A DNA stretch of 5,702 bases from Flavobacteriaceae bacterium. GTDB taxonomy: Bacteria > Bacteroidota > Bacteroidia > Flavobacteriales > Flavobacteriaceae. The DNA lies in contig JABSPP010000126.1 in NCBI GenBank assembly GCA_013214275.1, forward strand, positions 1-5,702, given 5' to 3'. The translations under genes and the position numbers were made by a program. Position 1 is the stretch's first letter; every line of letters starts with the position of its first letter. Below the pieces are notes generated by a model. It had not been told where the DNA came from, did not search any database, and saw only the letters and a program-made list of their open reading frames with translations. Shown piece after piece: positions 1 to 5,702 of this stretch.

Positions 1-1035
1 TACTTATCTTCTCCTGACGACATCTACGTTTCTCAATCTCAAATTAAATTGTTTGGGTTAAAAACAGGAGATACCGTTAGAGGAAATGTGAGACCTCCAA
101 AAGAAGGTGAGAAGTACTTCCCTCTCATTCGAGTTTCAAAGATTAACGGGTTAAATCCGAATATTGTCAGAGATCGTGTATCCTTTGAGCATCTCACACC
201 ACTATTTCCAAATGAAAAATTTAACCTCGCAGACAAAGGCAGTAGTCTATCTACAAGAATTATCGATTTATTTTCTCCTATTGGGAAAGGACAGCGAGGA
301 ATGATTGTTGCACAACCCAAAACAGGTAAAACGATGCTGTTGAAGGATGTTGCCAACTCGATTGCCGCAAACCACCCTGAAGTATATCAGATTGTATTAC
401 TTATTGACGAAAGACCTGAGGAGGTCACAGATATGCAACGTAGTGTTCGTGGCGAAGTGGTAGCCTCTACCTTTGATGAGCCTGCCGACAAGCACGTTCG
501 TGTTGCCAATATTGTCTTGGAAAAGGCAAAACGGTTGGTAGAATGTGGTCATGACGTTGTGATTCTTTTAGACTCTATTACACGTTTAGCAAGAGCCTAC
601 AATACCGTCGCTCCGGCCTCTGGAAAAATCCTCTCCGGAGGTATAGATGCCAATGCGCTTCACAAACCCAAACGCTTCTTTGGAGCTGCCAGAAATATTG
701 AAAATGGAGGCTCTTTAACCATTATTGCTACAGCACTGACAGAAACAGGCTCTAAAATGGATGAGGTCATTTTTGAAGAGTTTAAGGGAACAGGAAATAT
801 GGAACTACAGCTAGAGCGAAATATTGCCAATAGAAGAATTTATCCTGCTATTGACTTGATTAAATCTAGTACGCGTAGAGACGATCTATTGTTAGATGAT
901 AAGACTGTTCAGCGAATGTGGGTGCTTCGTAAATACCTTGCAGATATGAATCCTATAGAGGCTATGGAATTTATTAGTGAGAGAATTAAGTTCTCAAAAA
1001 ATAATGATGAATTTTTGATATCTATGAATGGATAG
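1..1035 (+). CDS. rho: Transcription termination factor Rho (3' part, 344 residues, 5' end outside window)
   Basis: Hexameric RNA-dependent ATPase/helicase that ends transcription of untranslated RNA in the cytoplasm. The reading frame is open from the first base, so the gene starts upstream; the internal TTG at 49 is not the true start. The first residues (YLSSPDDIYVSQSQIK) match E. coli Rho from about residue 72, inside the cold-shock-like primary RNA-binding domain. The ATPase core is complete: Walker A PKTGKT (residues 106-111 here, K110 = E. coli K184), catalytic Glu in LLIDERPEE (E137 = E211), Walker B VVILLD (D191 = D265), Q-loop with K209 (= K283), R-loop TGSK (K252 = K326), and arginine finger R292 (= R366). 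The only length difference I see from E. coli is three residues fewer just before the ATPase core. Positions equivalent to bicyclomycin contacts (L134, R138, S192, K262) are conserved. Family knowledge: Bacteroidota Rho often carries a long N-terminal insertion; that part is not visible here. Followed directly by an intrinsic terminator. Confidence 0.98.
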   Translation, partial: YLSSPDDIYVSQSQIKLFGLKTGDTVRGNVRPPKEGEKYFPLIRVSKINGLNPNIVRDRVSFEHLTPLFPNEKFNLADKGSSLSTRIIDLFSPIGKGQRGMIVAQPKTGKTMLLKDVANSIAANHPEVYQIVLLIDERPEEVTDMQRSVRGEVVASTFDEPADKHVRVANIVLEKAKRLVECGHDVVILLDSITRLARAYNTVAPASGKILSGGIDANALHKPKRFFGAARNIENGGSLTIIATALTETGSKMDEVIFEEFKGTGNMELQLERNIANRRIYPAIDLIKSSTRRDDLLLDDKTVQRMWVLRKYLADMNPIEAMEFISERIKFSKNNDEFLISMNG

Positions 1036-1096
1036 ATGTATTTGAGATAACCACTTGGATGCCTCAACGATTTTGTCATCCGTTGACCTTAAAAAT

Positions 1097-1135
1097 AAAA
1101 CCCTGATTTTAGTTATACTGAAATCAGGGTTTTTT
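1097..1135. terminator. Strong, near-symmetric intrinsic terminator between rho and the convergent broken gene
   Basis: The left arm 1097-1113 pairs with the right arm 1117-1133 over 17 positions (16 Watson-Crick pairs and one T-G pair at 1110/1120), with a three-base apex; the apex may open in practice. The core is CCCTGATTT against AAATCAGGG. A T run (1130-1135) follows on the plus strand, and an A-rich tract (1091-1100) precedes it, which becomes a U-rich tract for minus-strand transcripts. It can therefore end rho transcription rightward and, with its A/T flank, transcription of the minus-strand gene leftward. It lies 61 bases after the rho stop and 7 bases beyond the stop of the minus-strand reading frame. 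Confidence 0.9.
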
Positions 1136-1142
1136 GATTCAC

Positions 1143-1621
1143 TCACGTGCCAGCTCCTATATCTTCAATTTTAGAAGTCTTCTTTTGACGATTCATTGCT
1201 TTATGAAACCTAAAGTGGTCTATAATTAGTAGTAAACTCATCACACACAAAGCAGTTAAAAAAATGAACATGGCATCAAAGGAGCCTGAAGCTTCTAAAT
1301 CAACTTTTATTGTATTGTTATATCCTCTAAGTCAATACAAACCCAAAAGTGTAGAGAAACACAAAAAGTACGAAAATAAAAGATCGCCGTAATGTAAGAT
1401 CACATAGAGTTCGGTTTTTTGCTTGCGATATAGCTTCTCCAGATTGAATACAAAACTTGGAACGGCAGTAGAATTAATGTCAACAAGATATACAGACTAG
1501 GATCGGCTTCTAATTCAAAAGTTAAACCTCTATCTTTGGTATTAAAATATAGCGTCCATATGCCGAAGGAAAATATGGATAGTACAAAGGTGGATAAAAA
1601 TAGACGAAACCACTTTTTCAT
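1143..1621 (-). pseudogene. Broken gene for a small four-helix membrane protein (frameshift plus in-frame TGA)
   Basis: I do not recognise the family. Read on minus from ATG 1619-1621, the first frame gives MKKWFRLFLSTFVLSIF..., two hydrophobic segments around a soluble loop (NTKDRGLTFELEADPS), and stops at 1400-1402. In the next frame, coding-like sequence continues at once: TELYVILHYGDLLFSYFLC... up to a TGA at 1332-1334, then LRGYNNTIKVDLEASGS..., another hydrophobic helix and a basic tail HKAMNRQKKTSKIEDIGAGT, ending at TGA 1143-1145. Adding one base to the A6 run (T6 on plus, 1415-1420) and reading the TGA as a sense codon (TGG, Trp, is the simplest) gives about 159 residues with four predicted membrane helices. 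The exact shift point is uncertain, roughly 1415-1470. Convergent with rho and sharing its terminator. Alternatives are a sequencing error in the A run, a programmed -1 shift, or a genuine 73-residue protein followed by a gene remnant. Confidence 0.6.
1400..1621 (-). CDS. Open 5' part of the broken membrane-protein gene (73 residues), if read as a gene on its own
   Basis: This is the intact frame that simple gene calling would report. The ATG at 1619-1621 is preferred over the TTG at 1628-1630, because MKKWF is a typical start for a membrane protein and no ribosome-binding site favours the TTG. It encodes a basic N-terminus, a helix at about residues 5-25, a polar loop with an acidic ELEAD stretch, a second helix at about residues 43-63, and a short lysine-containing tail. 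The last few codons (PNSM) lie past the A6 run and are probably out-of-frame reading rather than real protein. Function unknown. I think it more likely to be the front half of the disrupted gene at 1143-1621 than an independent gene, but two-helix small proteins exist and expression cannot be excluded. Confidence 0.35.
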   Translation of the reverse strand: MKKWFRLFLSTFVLSIFSFGIWTLYFNTKDRGLTFELEADPSLYILLTLILLPFQVLYSIWRSYIASKKPNSM

Positions 1622-1903
1622 TTGCTTCAATTGATGCTAACTGTTTGATGATTAATCATTTCAGTTTTTGAGTTATTCACCTTTATTTAACCAATCCTTT
1701 TATGAGAATTTGACTGGTTAAAAGTAGTCAAAAACTTTCAGTCATCCCACTTTACAAGCTAGCTAGAAAGCCTTATTTTTGATTGAGAAATAAACCATTG
1801 AATGCTACCAAAGTGGATTATCCTGTAAAGGATCTGTCATGTAGAGATAAAATTCAGATGGTTGAGTAATGTATTGTAGGAAAAATGTTTAGATGTAACG
1901 CAG
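1622..1903. other. Gene-free leader region between the broken gene and the FAD oxidase gene
   Basis: No convincing reading frame on either strand. It presumably holds the start signals of both divergent neighbours. Visible structures are modest: an inverted repeat TTTAACCA (1686-1693) / TGGTTAAA (1715-1722), an overlapping TGACTG (1711-1716) / CAGTCA (1739-1744) pair, and a small hairpin ATCCT-GTAA-AGGAT (1820-1833). None is followed by a T run, so they are not terminators, and none matches a riboswitch I know. No Shine-Dalgarno sequence precedes the ATG at 1904, as is usual in this phylum. Confidence 0.5.
1774..1781 (+). promoter_or_regulatory. Possible Bacteroidota -7 element (TATTTTTG) upstream of the FAD oxidase gene
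   Basis: TATTTTTG matches the Bacteroidota consensus TAnnTTTG exactly. I see no clear TTG at the usual -33 distance (about 1748-1754 reads CACTTTA), so the match is one-sided. If used, the leader before the ATG at 1904 would be about 115 bases. Such a short match can occur by chance in AT-rich DNA. Confidence 0.3.
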
Positions 1904-4816
1904 ATGATTTCTAAAGAAAGACTTACACAACTTAGAAATACCCTCAAAGGAGAACTCTTTTTTGATGATCTTCACAAGAGTATTTATGCCACGGATGCTT
2001 CGGTCTATCGCAAGATTCCTTTGGCTGTTGCTTATCCGAGAGACGTGTCGGATATTCAGCAATTAATCAAATTTGCAGAGGATCACCATACAACATTAAT
2101 TCCAAGAACTGCTGGTACTTCGTTGGCTGGACAATGTGTTGGTGATGGAATTATTGTTGATGTTTCAAAACATTTTACACGTATTTTAGCATTTGATGAA
2201 ATTGAAAAAACCATCACTGTGCAACCCGGCGTTATTCGTGATGAGCTCAATCTTTTTCTCAAGCCTTTTGGATTATTTTTTGGCCCCAATACATCCACTT
2301 CAAACCGATGTATGATTGGTGGTATGGTTGGTAACAATTCTTCTGGAAGTACTTCTATTCAATACGGGGTAACACGCGATAAGGTATTGCAGATAGATGG
2401 GGTTCTTAGCGATGGCACAGAAGCTTCTTTTTCTGAGCTCACTTCTGATGAATTCAAGGCAAAGAGAAAAGAAAAAACCCGAGAAGGAGAAATTTATACA
2501 TCTCTTTATAGGGAACTCTCGCAGCAAGCCATACAGCAAGAAATTCTTTCTCAGTTTCCAAAAAAGAGTATCCACAGGAGAAACACAGGCTATGCAGTTG
2601 ATGAGTTGTTAGACTTTGAACTCTTTGGGGGAAATCACAAAAAAATCAATGTTGCTAAATTGCTTTCGGGTAGCGAGGGTACCTTGGTATTTTCCACCGC
2701 TATTAGACTTCAACTAGACGATATTCAGCCTAAAGAACCTGTTATTGTGGCTTCCCATTTCAAAAGTATTGATGAAAGTTTACGTGCTACTGTTTTGGCC
2801 ATGAATCATAACTTATATGCCTGCGAACTCATGGACAGCGTTATTTTAGACTGTACAAAAAACAACAGAACCCAAGCGAAAAATCGCTTTTTTATACAAG
2901 GAGATCCCAAGGCTATTTTAATTTTAGAGGTAGCTGCCGATACCTTAGAAGAGTCCAAAAATTTGGCTGGCAGTCTTGTAGAGGATCTAGAAAAAAATAA
3001 TTTTGGATATCATCACCCGATAATCAGTGGTGATGAAATTACCCGTGTTTTTGAACTCAGAAAGGCTGGATTGGGATTGCTGGGCAATATGATAGGAGAT
3101 GCTAAGGCTGTTGCTTGTATTGAAGATACCGCTGTGGTTCTAAGCGACCTGCCAAATTATATAACAGATTTCACTAAAATTATGAATAAGTACAAGCAGA
3201 AAGCGGTTTATTACGCTCATGCTGGTGCTGGCGAACTGCATCTTCGTCCTATCCTGAATTTAAAAAAAGCGGAAGACGTAGATTTGTTCAGAAAGATTAC
3301 CACGGAAACCGCTAGGTTGGTTAAGCAATATGGTGGTTCTTTTAGTGGTGAACATGGTGATGGAATTGTTAGGGCAGAATTTATTCCTCTAATGATCGGT
3401 GAAAGGAACTATGAGTTACTGAGGCGTATTAAAAAAGCTTTTGACCCCAACAAGGTCTTTAACAAAGGAAAGATTACGGATGCTTTTCCTATGGATAAAA
3501 GTCTTCGGTATGAAGTAGATCGCGGTGAGCCTGAGATTGTAACCATTCAAGATTTTTCTGACAATCAAGGAATCCTCCGATTGACAGAGAAGTGTAACGG
3601 CTCTGGGGATTGTAGAAAGCCCGCCTCTGTGGGAGGTGCCATGTGTCCAAGTTATCGCGCTACTAAAAATGAAAAAGATACTACTAGGGCGAGGGCGAAT
3701 ACCTTACGTGAATTTCTGACCCATTCAGAAAATATGAACAGGTTTAATCACGATGAGCTGAAAGAAGTTTTTGACCTCTGTTTGAGTTGCAAGGCTTGTG
3801 CTTCAGAATGTCCTAGCAATGTGGATGTGGCTGCATTAAAAAGTGAGTTCCTATATCAATACCAAGAAGAAAACGGGTATTCGTTTAGAAATAAATCTTT
3901 TGCCTACTCGACAAGATTTAATCGGATTGCTTCCAAAATACCAAATGTATATAATGCCTTTGCTGGACATCCTCTTTCGGGTGGGTTGATTAAACGCATC
4001 ATAGGCATCCATCCTAAACGAACAATTCCAAAAGCAACTAAGAGTTTTGCTACTGTTAGGAAGCAACAAATACAGACCTTAAAAAATCCACTAAAAACTG
4101 TGTATCTTTTTGTGGATGAGTTTACCAATTATCTGGAGTCTAAACTAGCCTTGGATGCTTTATTTTTGTTGGAGTCTTTAAATTTTAAGGTCGTTCCTAT
4201 TGATCACCTAGAAAGTGGTCGTGCTTATATTTCTAAGGGGTTTTTGAGGGAAGCTAAAGAATTGATTAACAGAAATATTGATTATTTCAAGGATCTTATT
4301 ACTGAGAAAACTCCGCTGATTGGAATTGAGCCTTCGGGCATTTTAACTTTTAGAGATGAAAGCCTGCGGTTAGCAGACGACAAGGAGTCGGCCATGCTTA
4401 TTGCTCAAAGTACCTACACCATAGAAGAGTTTTTAAGTAAGGAGTTTGATTGTGGAAATATCCAATCTACACAATTTACTGATCGAGAGAGGACTCTTAA
4501 AATCCATGGGCATTGCCATCAAAAAGCACTATCAACTACCCATGCTAGCTTCCGAGTTTTGAACATTCCCAGGAACTATAAACCCACGATTATGAATACC
4601 GGGTGTTGTGGGATGGCAGGATCTTTTGGATATGAAAAAGAACATTATAAGGTGAGTATGCAGGTAGGAGAAGACACTTTGTTTCCCAAGCTGAGAAAAA
4701 CTCCAAAAGACGTGATTATTGTGGCAGCAGGGACTAGTTGCCGGCATCAAATTTACGACGGTACTCAGCGGATTGCTAAACATCCTGTTACTGTGCTTAG
4801 AGAAGCTCTTTTGTAG
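1904..4816 (+). CDS. FAD-linked oxidase/Fe-S fusion protein, GlcD-GlcF/YdiJ type (probable D-2-hydroxyacid dehydrogenase)
   Basis: Large fusion of a flavin dehydrogenase and an Fe-S electron-transfer module (970 residues; E. coli YdiJ, by recall, is about 1,000). The N-terminal FAD-binding (PCMH) domain covers roughly residues 35-270, with PRTAGTSLAGQ (67-77), the flavin-contact region NTSTSNRCMIGGMVGNNSSG (129-148) and GSEGTL (256-261). The FAD-oxidase C-terminal domain holds HAGAGELHLRP (439-449) and GEHGDG (482-487), which carry the histidines expected at the active site. Then come two cysteine clusters: C564-x5-C570-x10-C581-P, and the ferredoxin-like C626-x2-C629-x2-C632-x3-C636-P. The last third has the cysteine-rich (CCG) features HCHQK (870-874), GCCGMAG (900-906) and SCRH around C946. 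Family knowledge: relatives oxidise D-lactate, glycolate or D-2-hydroxyglutarate and pass electrons to quinone or another carrier; the substrate cannot be told from sequence. No signal peptide, so cytoplasmic or membrane-peripheral. The ATG at 1904 is the only in-frame start that fits the family N-terminus. It appears to be transcribed alone. Confidence 0.93.
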   Translation: MISKERLTQLRNTLKGELFFDDLHKSIYATDASVYRKIPLAVAYPRDVSDIQQLIKFAEDHHTTLIPRTAGTSLAGQCVGDGIIVDVSKHFTRILAFDEIEKTITVQPGVIRDELNLFLKPFGLFFGPNTSTSNRCMIGGMVGNNSSGSTSIQYGVTRDKVLQIDGVLSDGTEASFSELTSDEFKAKRKEKTREGEIYTSLYRELSQQAIQQEILSQFPKKSIHRRNTGYAVDELLDFELFGGNHKKINVAKLLSGSEGTLVFSTAIRLQLDDIQPKEPVIVASHFKSIDESLRATVLAMNHNLYACELMDSVILDCTKNNRTQAKNRFFIQGDPKAILILEVAADTLEESKNLAGSLVEDLEKNNFGYHHPIISGDEITRVFELRKAGLGLLGNMIGDAKAVACIEDTAVVLSDLPNYITDFTKIMNKYKQKAVYYAHAGAGELHLRPILNLKKAEDVDLFRKITTETARLVKQYGGSFSGEHGDGIVRAEFIPLMIGERNYELLRRIKKAFDPNKVFNKGKITDAFPMDKSLRYEVDRGEPEIVTIQDFSDNQGILRLTEKCNGSGDCRKPASVGGAMCPSYRATKNEKDTTRARANTLREFLTHSENMNRFNHDELKEVFDLCLSCKACASECPSNVDVAALKSEFLYQYQEENGYSFRNKSFAYSTRFNRIASKIPNVYNAFAGHPLSGGLIKRIIGIHPKRTIPKATKSFATVRKQQIQTLKNPLKTVYLFVDEFTNYLESKLALDALFLLESLNFKVVPIDHLESGRAYISKGFLREAKELINRNIDYFKDLITEKTPLIGIEPSGILTFRDESLRLADDKESAMLIAQSTYTIEEFLSKEFDCGNIQSTQFTDRERTLKIHGHCHQKALSTTHASFRVLNIPRNYKPTIMNTGCCGMAGSFGYEKEHYKVSMQVGEDTLFPKLRKTPKDVIIVAAGTSCRHQIYDGTQRIAKHPVTVLREALL

Positions 4817-4920
4817 TTGTTTGAAACTAAGCTGACCGATAATGGTTATGAGAAGGTCTTCTACGAGATGACACTTCTGTATGCGAACGATTTGTTAAAA
4901 AGTATAAACTTGGTATAAAT
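4817..4920. other. Short spacer after the FAD oxidase gene
   Basis: About 100 bases with no supported gene. It contains only a minor inverted repeat, AGAAG-GT-CTTCT near 4852-4863, without a T run. It probably represents the 3' untranslated region of the FAD oxidase transcript leading to the hairpin at 4921-4959. Confidence 0.4.
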
Positions 4921-4959
4921 AAACAACCCTCTCTTTAGTGAGAGGGTCGCTGTTTGTTT
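4921..4959. terminator. Hairpin terminator between the convergent FAD oxidase and YceI genes
   Basis: ACCCTCTC (4926-4933) pairs with GAGAGGGT (4940-4947) over 8 perfect pairs with a six-base loop TTTAGT. AAACA-type sequence on the left and TTGTTT (4954-4959) on the right can extend the stem after a bulge. On the minus strand the stem is followed by a T-rich tract (TTGTTTATTTAT), so it best serves the YceI gene, ending 15 bases past its stop. On plus the tail is GT-rich with only short T runs, so rightward termination is plausible but weaker. Confidence 0.75.
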
Positions 4960-4961
4960 GA

Positions 4962-5606
4962 TTATTCTGAAGTTGCCGTTGTTTTTACTTCAAATGACAT
5001 TTCAACTAGATCATCGATAAATTTATCTTTTAAATTATCAAAAAACTTTTTCGATTTGTATTTGATGTTAAAGTCAGCTCTATCTATATTAAACGTATCA
5101 CTTTTGAATGTGTAAATTCCTTCTGCTTCTGATAGTGCTGCGGGAATGGTAATGCTTTTTGTCACATCTTTTACGGTGAGGTTGCCTGTAACCGCCAGTT
5201 TCCCATCATTGTCTGCTACTGAAGTGATGACAAATTTTGCAGTGGGGTATTTTGCTACATCAAAAAAATCGGTATCGCTTAGATGGCTGACTAAATTGGC
5301 TGCAGATTTTGGATTTTCGATGTCCAAATTTTTAATGGTAGTCATATCAACTGTAAATTCTCCACCAGTGATTGCTCCATCTTCAATGAGCAAGGAACTC
5401 TCTTTTAAAGCAACGGTTCCGTTGTGGGCACCTCCTGGTTTTGTTCCTTTCCATGTTAATGAGGAAGCGGTAACATCTACGTTGTTAACGGCCACTACTT
5501 TCTCTACTTTTACTTCTTCTTTTACTTCTATTTTCTCTTTTTTCTCTCCCTTACAGGAAGCTATTAGCGCTGCAGTTACTGCAGTTGCCATGACCATTTT
5601 TTTCAT
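4962..5606 (-). CDS. YceI-family lipoprotein (214 residues)
   Basis: Predicted envelope lipoprotein with a YceI domain. Family knowledge: YceI proteins form a lipocalin-like barrel, and some bind polyisoprenoid chains; their cell role is mostly unclear. The N-terminus MKKMVMATAVTAALIASC is a lipoprotein signal peptide with lipobox I15-A16-S17-C18, so C18 should be lipidated. Residues 19-38 are a Lys/Glu-rich linker. The domain runs from about 42 to 209, with SSLTWKGTKPGGAHNGT (48-64), GGEFTVDM (81-88), DFFDVAKYPTAKF (113-125), GNLTVKDVTKSI (141-152) and the C-terminal DRADFNIKY (175-183), all as expected for the subgroup common in Bacteroidota. Complete, with no damage seen. The start ATG (5604-5606) is preceded by an A-rich leader without Shine-Dalgarno, normal for the phylum. 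It is followed by its own terminator. A generic histidine/isoprenoid-binding role is inference only. Confidence 0.95.
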   Translation of the reverse strand: MKKMVMATAVTAALIASCKGEKKEKIEVKEEVKVEKVVAVNNVDVTASSLTWKGTKPGGAHNGTVALKESSLLIEDGAITGGEFTVDMTTIKNLDIENPKSAANLVSHLSDTDFFDVAKYPTAKFVITSVADNDGKLAVTGNLTVKDVTKSITIPAALSEAEGIYTFKSDTFNIDRADFNIKYKSKKFFDNLKDKFIDDLVEMSFEVKTTATSE

Positions 5607-5663
5607 TTGTGTTTGTATTTATAGTGTTTAAAATTAAGCAATGCACCTATATATGATACACAT

Positions 5664-5702
5664 TTACAGTTGCTTATAGCCATTAAGTATGGTATCGTAT
5701 TT
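5664..5702 (-). CDS. Possible 3' tail of a gene upstream of the YceI gene (12 codons visible)
   Basis: On minus, the frame entering from the right edge reads KYDTILNGYKQL and stops with TAA at 5664-5666. The peptide is plausible as a protein C-terminus and would lie 57 bases upstream of the YceI start, a spacing compatible with co-transcription. Twelve codons are too few to identify a family or to exclude chance. Confidence 0.22.
   Translation of the reverse strand, partial: KYDTILNGYKQL

Noticed and set aside
39..356. 105-codon minus-strand open frame over rho
   Set aside because: It overlaps the conserved Rho RNA-binding and P-loop region, which is certain to be coding on plus.
1415..1420. 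A6 run as a programmed -1 frameshift site
   Set aside because: The heptamer C AAA AAA is a weak fit to the usual slippery pattern, no stimulatory structure was identified, and a second in-frame stop (1332-1334) would still end the product; gene decay explains both.
1686..1744. Overlapping inverted repeats upstream of the FAD oxidase gene, considered as riboswitch or operator
   Set aside because: Stems of 6-8 pairs in AT-rich DNA, no T run, no known aptamer core, and no conservation evidence available.
1806..1841. Tiny minus-strand frame MTDPLQDNPLW
   Set aside because: Eleven codons, with a small hairpin inside it and no ribosome-binding or family evidence; chance is the simplest explanation.
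2083..2612. Open frames on both strands inside the FAD oxidase gene (2083-2337 minus, 2300-2575 minus, 2397-2612 plus)
   Set aside because: All lie within the well-supported FAD-domain coding sequence, show no family motifs and have no separate start signals.
3851..4783. Minus-strand open frames inside the 3' part of the FAD oxidase gene
   Set aside because: Shadows of the Fe-S and CCG domain coding sequence; no recognisable protein features.
5146..5631. 161-codon open frame on plus over the YceI gene
   Set aside because: It lies opposite a clearly recognised YceI gene with signal peptide and family motifs; its peptide is Ser/Thr/Phe-rich, as expected for the complement of Lys/Glu/Thr codons.

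Overview
The window looks like a piece of a Bacteroidota chromosome, most likely Flavobacteriia. The base composition is AT-rich. The Rho protein reads like flavobacterial Rho. No start codon has a convincing Shine-Dalgarno sequence; the leaders are A/T-rich instead. One TAnnTTTG-type -7 element is visible. The lipoprotein has a classical lipobox followed by a charged linker. The family-level calls are firm; the class-level taxonomy is inference.

Layout from left to right: (1) The 3' portion of rho on + (1-1035), entering the window in the RNA-binding domain and complete to its stop. (2) A strong, almost symmetric intrinsic terminator (1097-1135) between rho and a convergent minus-strand region. 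(3) On minus, 1143-1621, a small membrane-protein gene that appears broken by one frameshift and one in-frame TGA. Its first 73 codons are open, and the rest reads as convincing membrane-protein sequence in the neighbouring frame. (4) A leader region without genes (1622-1903) holding a possible promoter. (5) A 970-residue FAD-linked oxidase/Fe-S fusion protein on + (1904-4816), of the GlcD-GlcF/YdiJ type. (6) A convergent intergenic region with a second hairpin terminator (4921-4959). (7) A YceI-family lipoprotein on minus (4962-5606). (8) At the right edge, a few codons that may be the tail of another minus-strand gene upstream of the YceI gene.

The genes do not form one pathway. Rho is housekeeping transcription termination. 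The FAD/Fe-S protein is probably a D-2-hydroxyacid dehydrogenase feeding electrons to the respiratory chain. The YceI protein is a probable isoprenoid- or lipid-binding envelope lipoprotein. The pairs rho/broken gene and FAD oxidase/YceI are each convergent, with a hairpin terminator between them. I found no CRISPR array, mobile element, tRNA or rRNA, and no sign of a new multi-gene system. The most interesting item is the broken membrane-protein gene, which an ORF caller would reduce to a 73-76 residue hypothetical protein.
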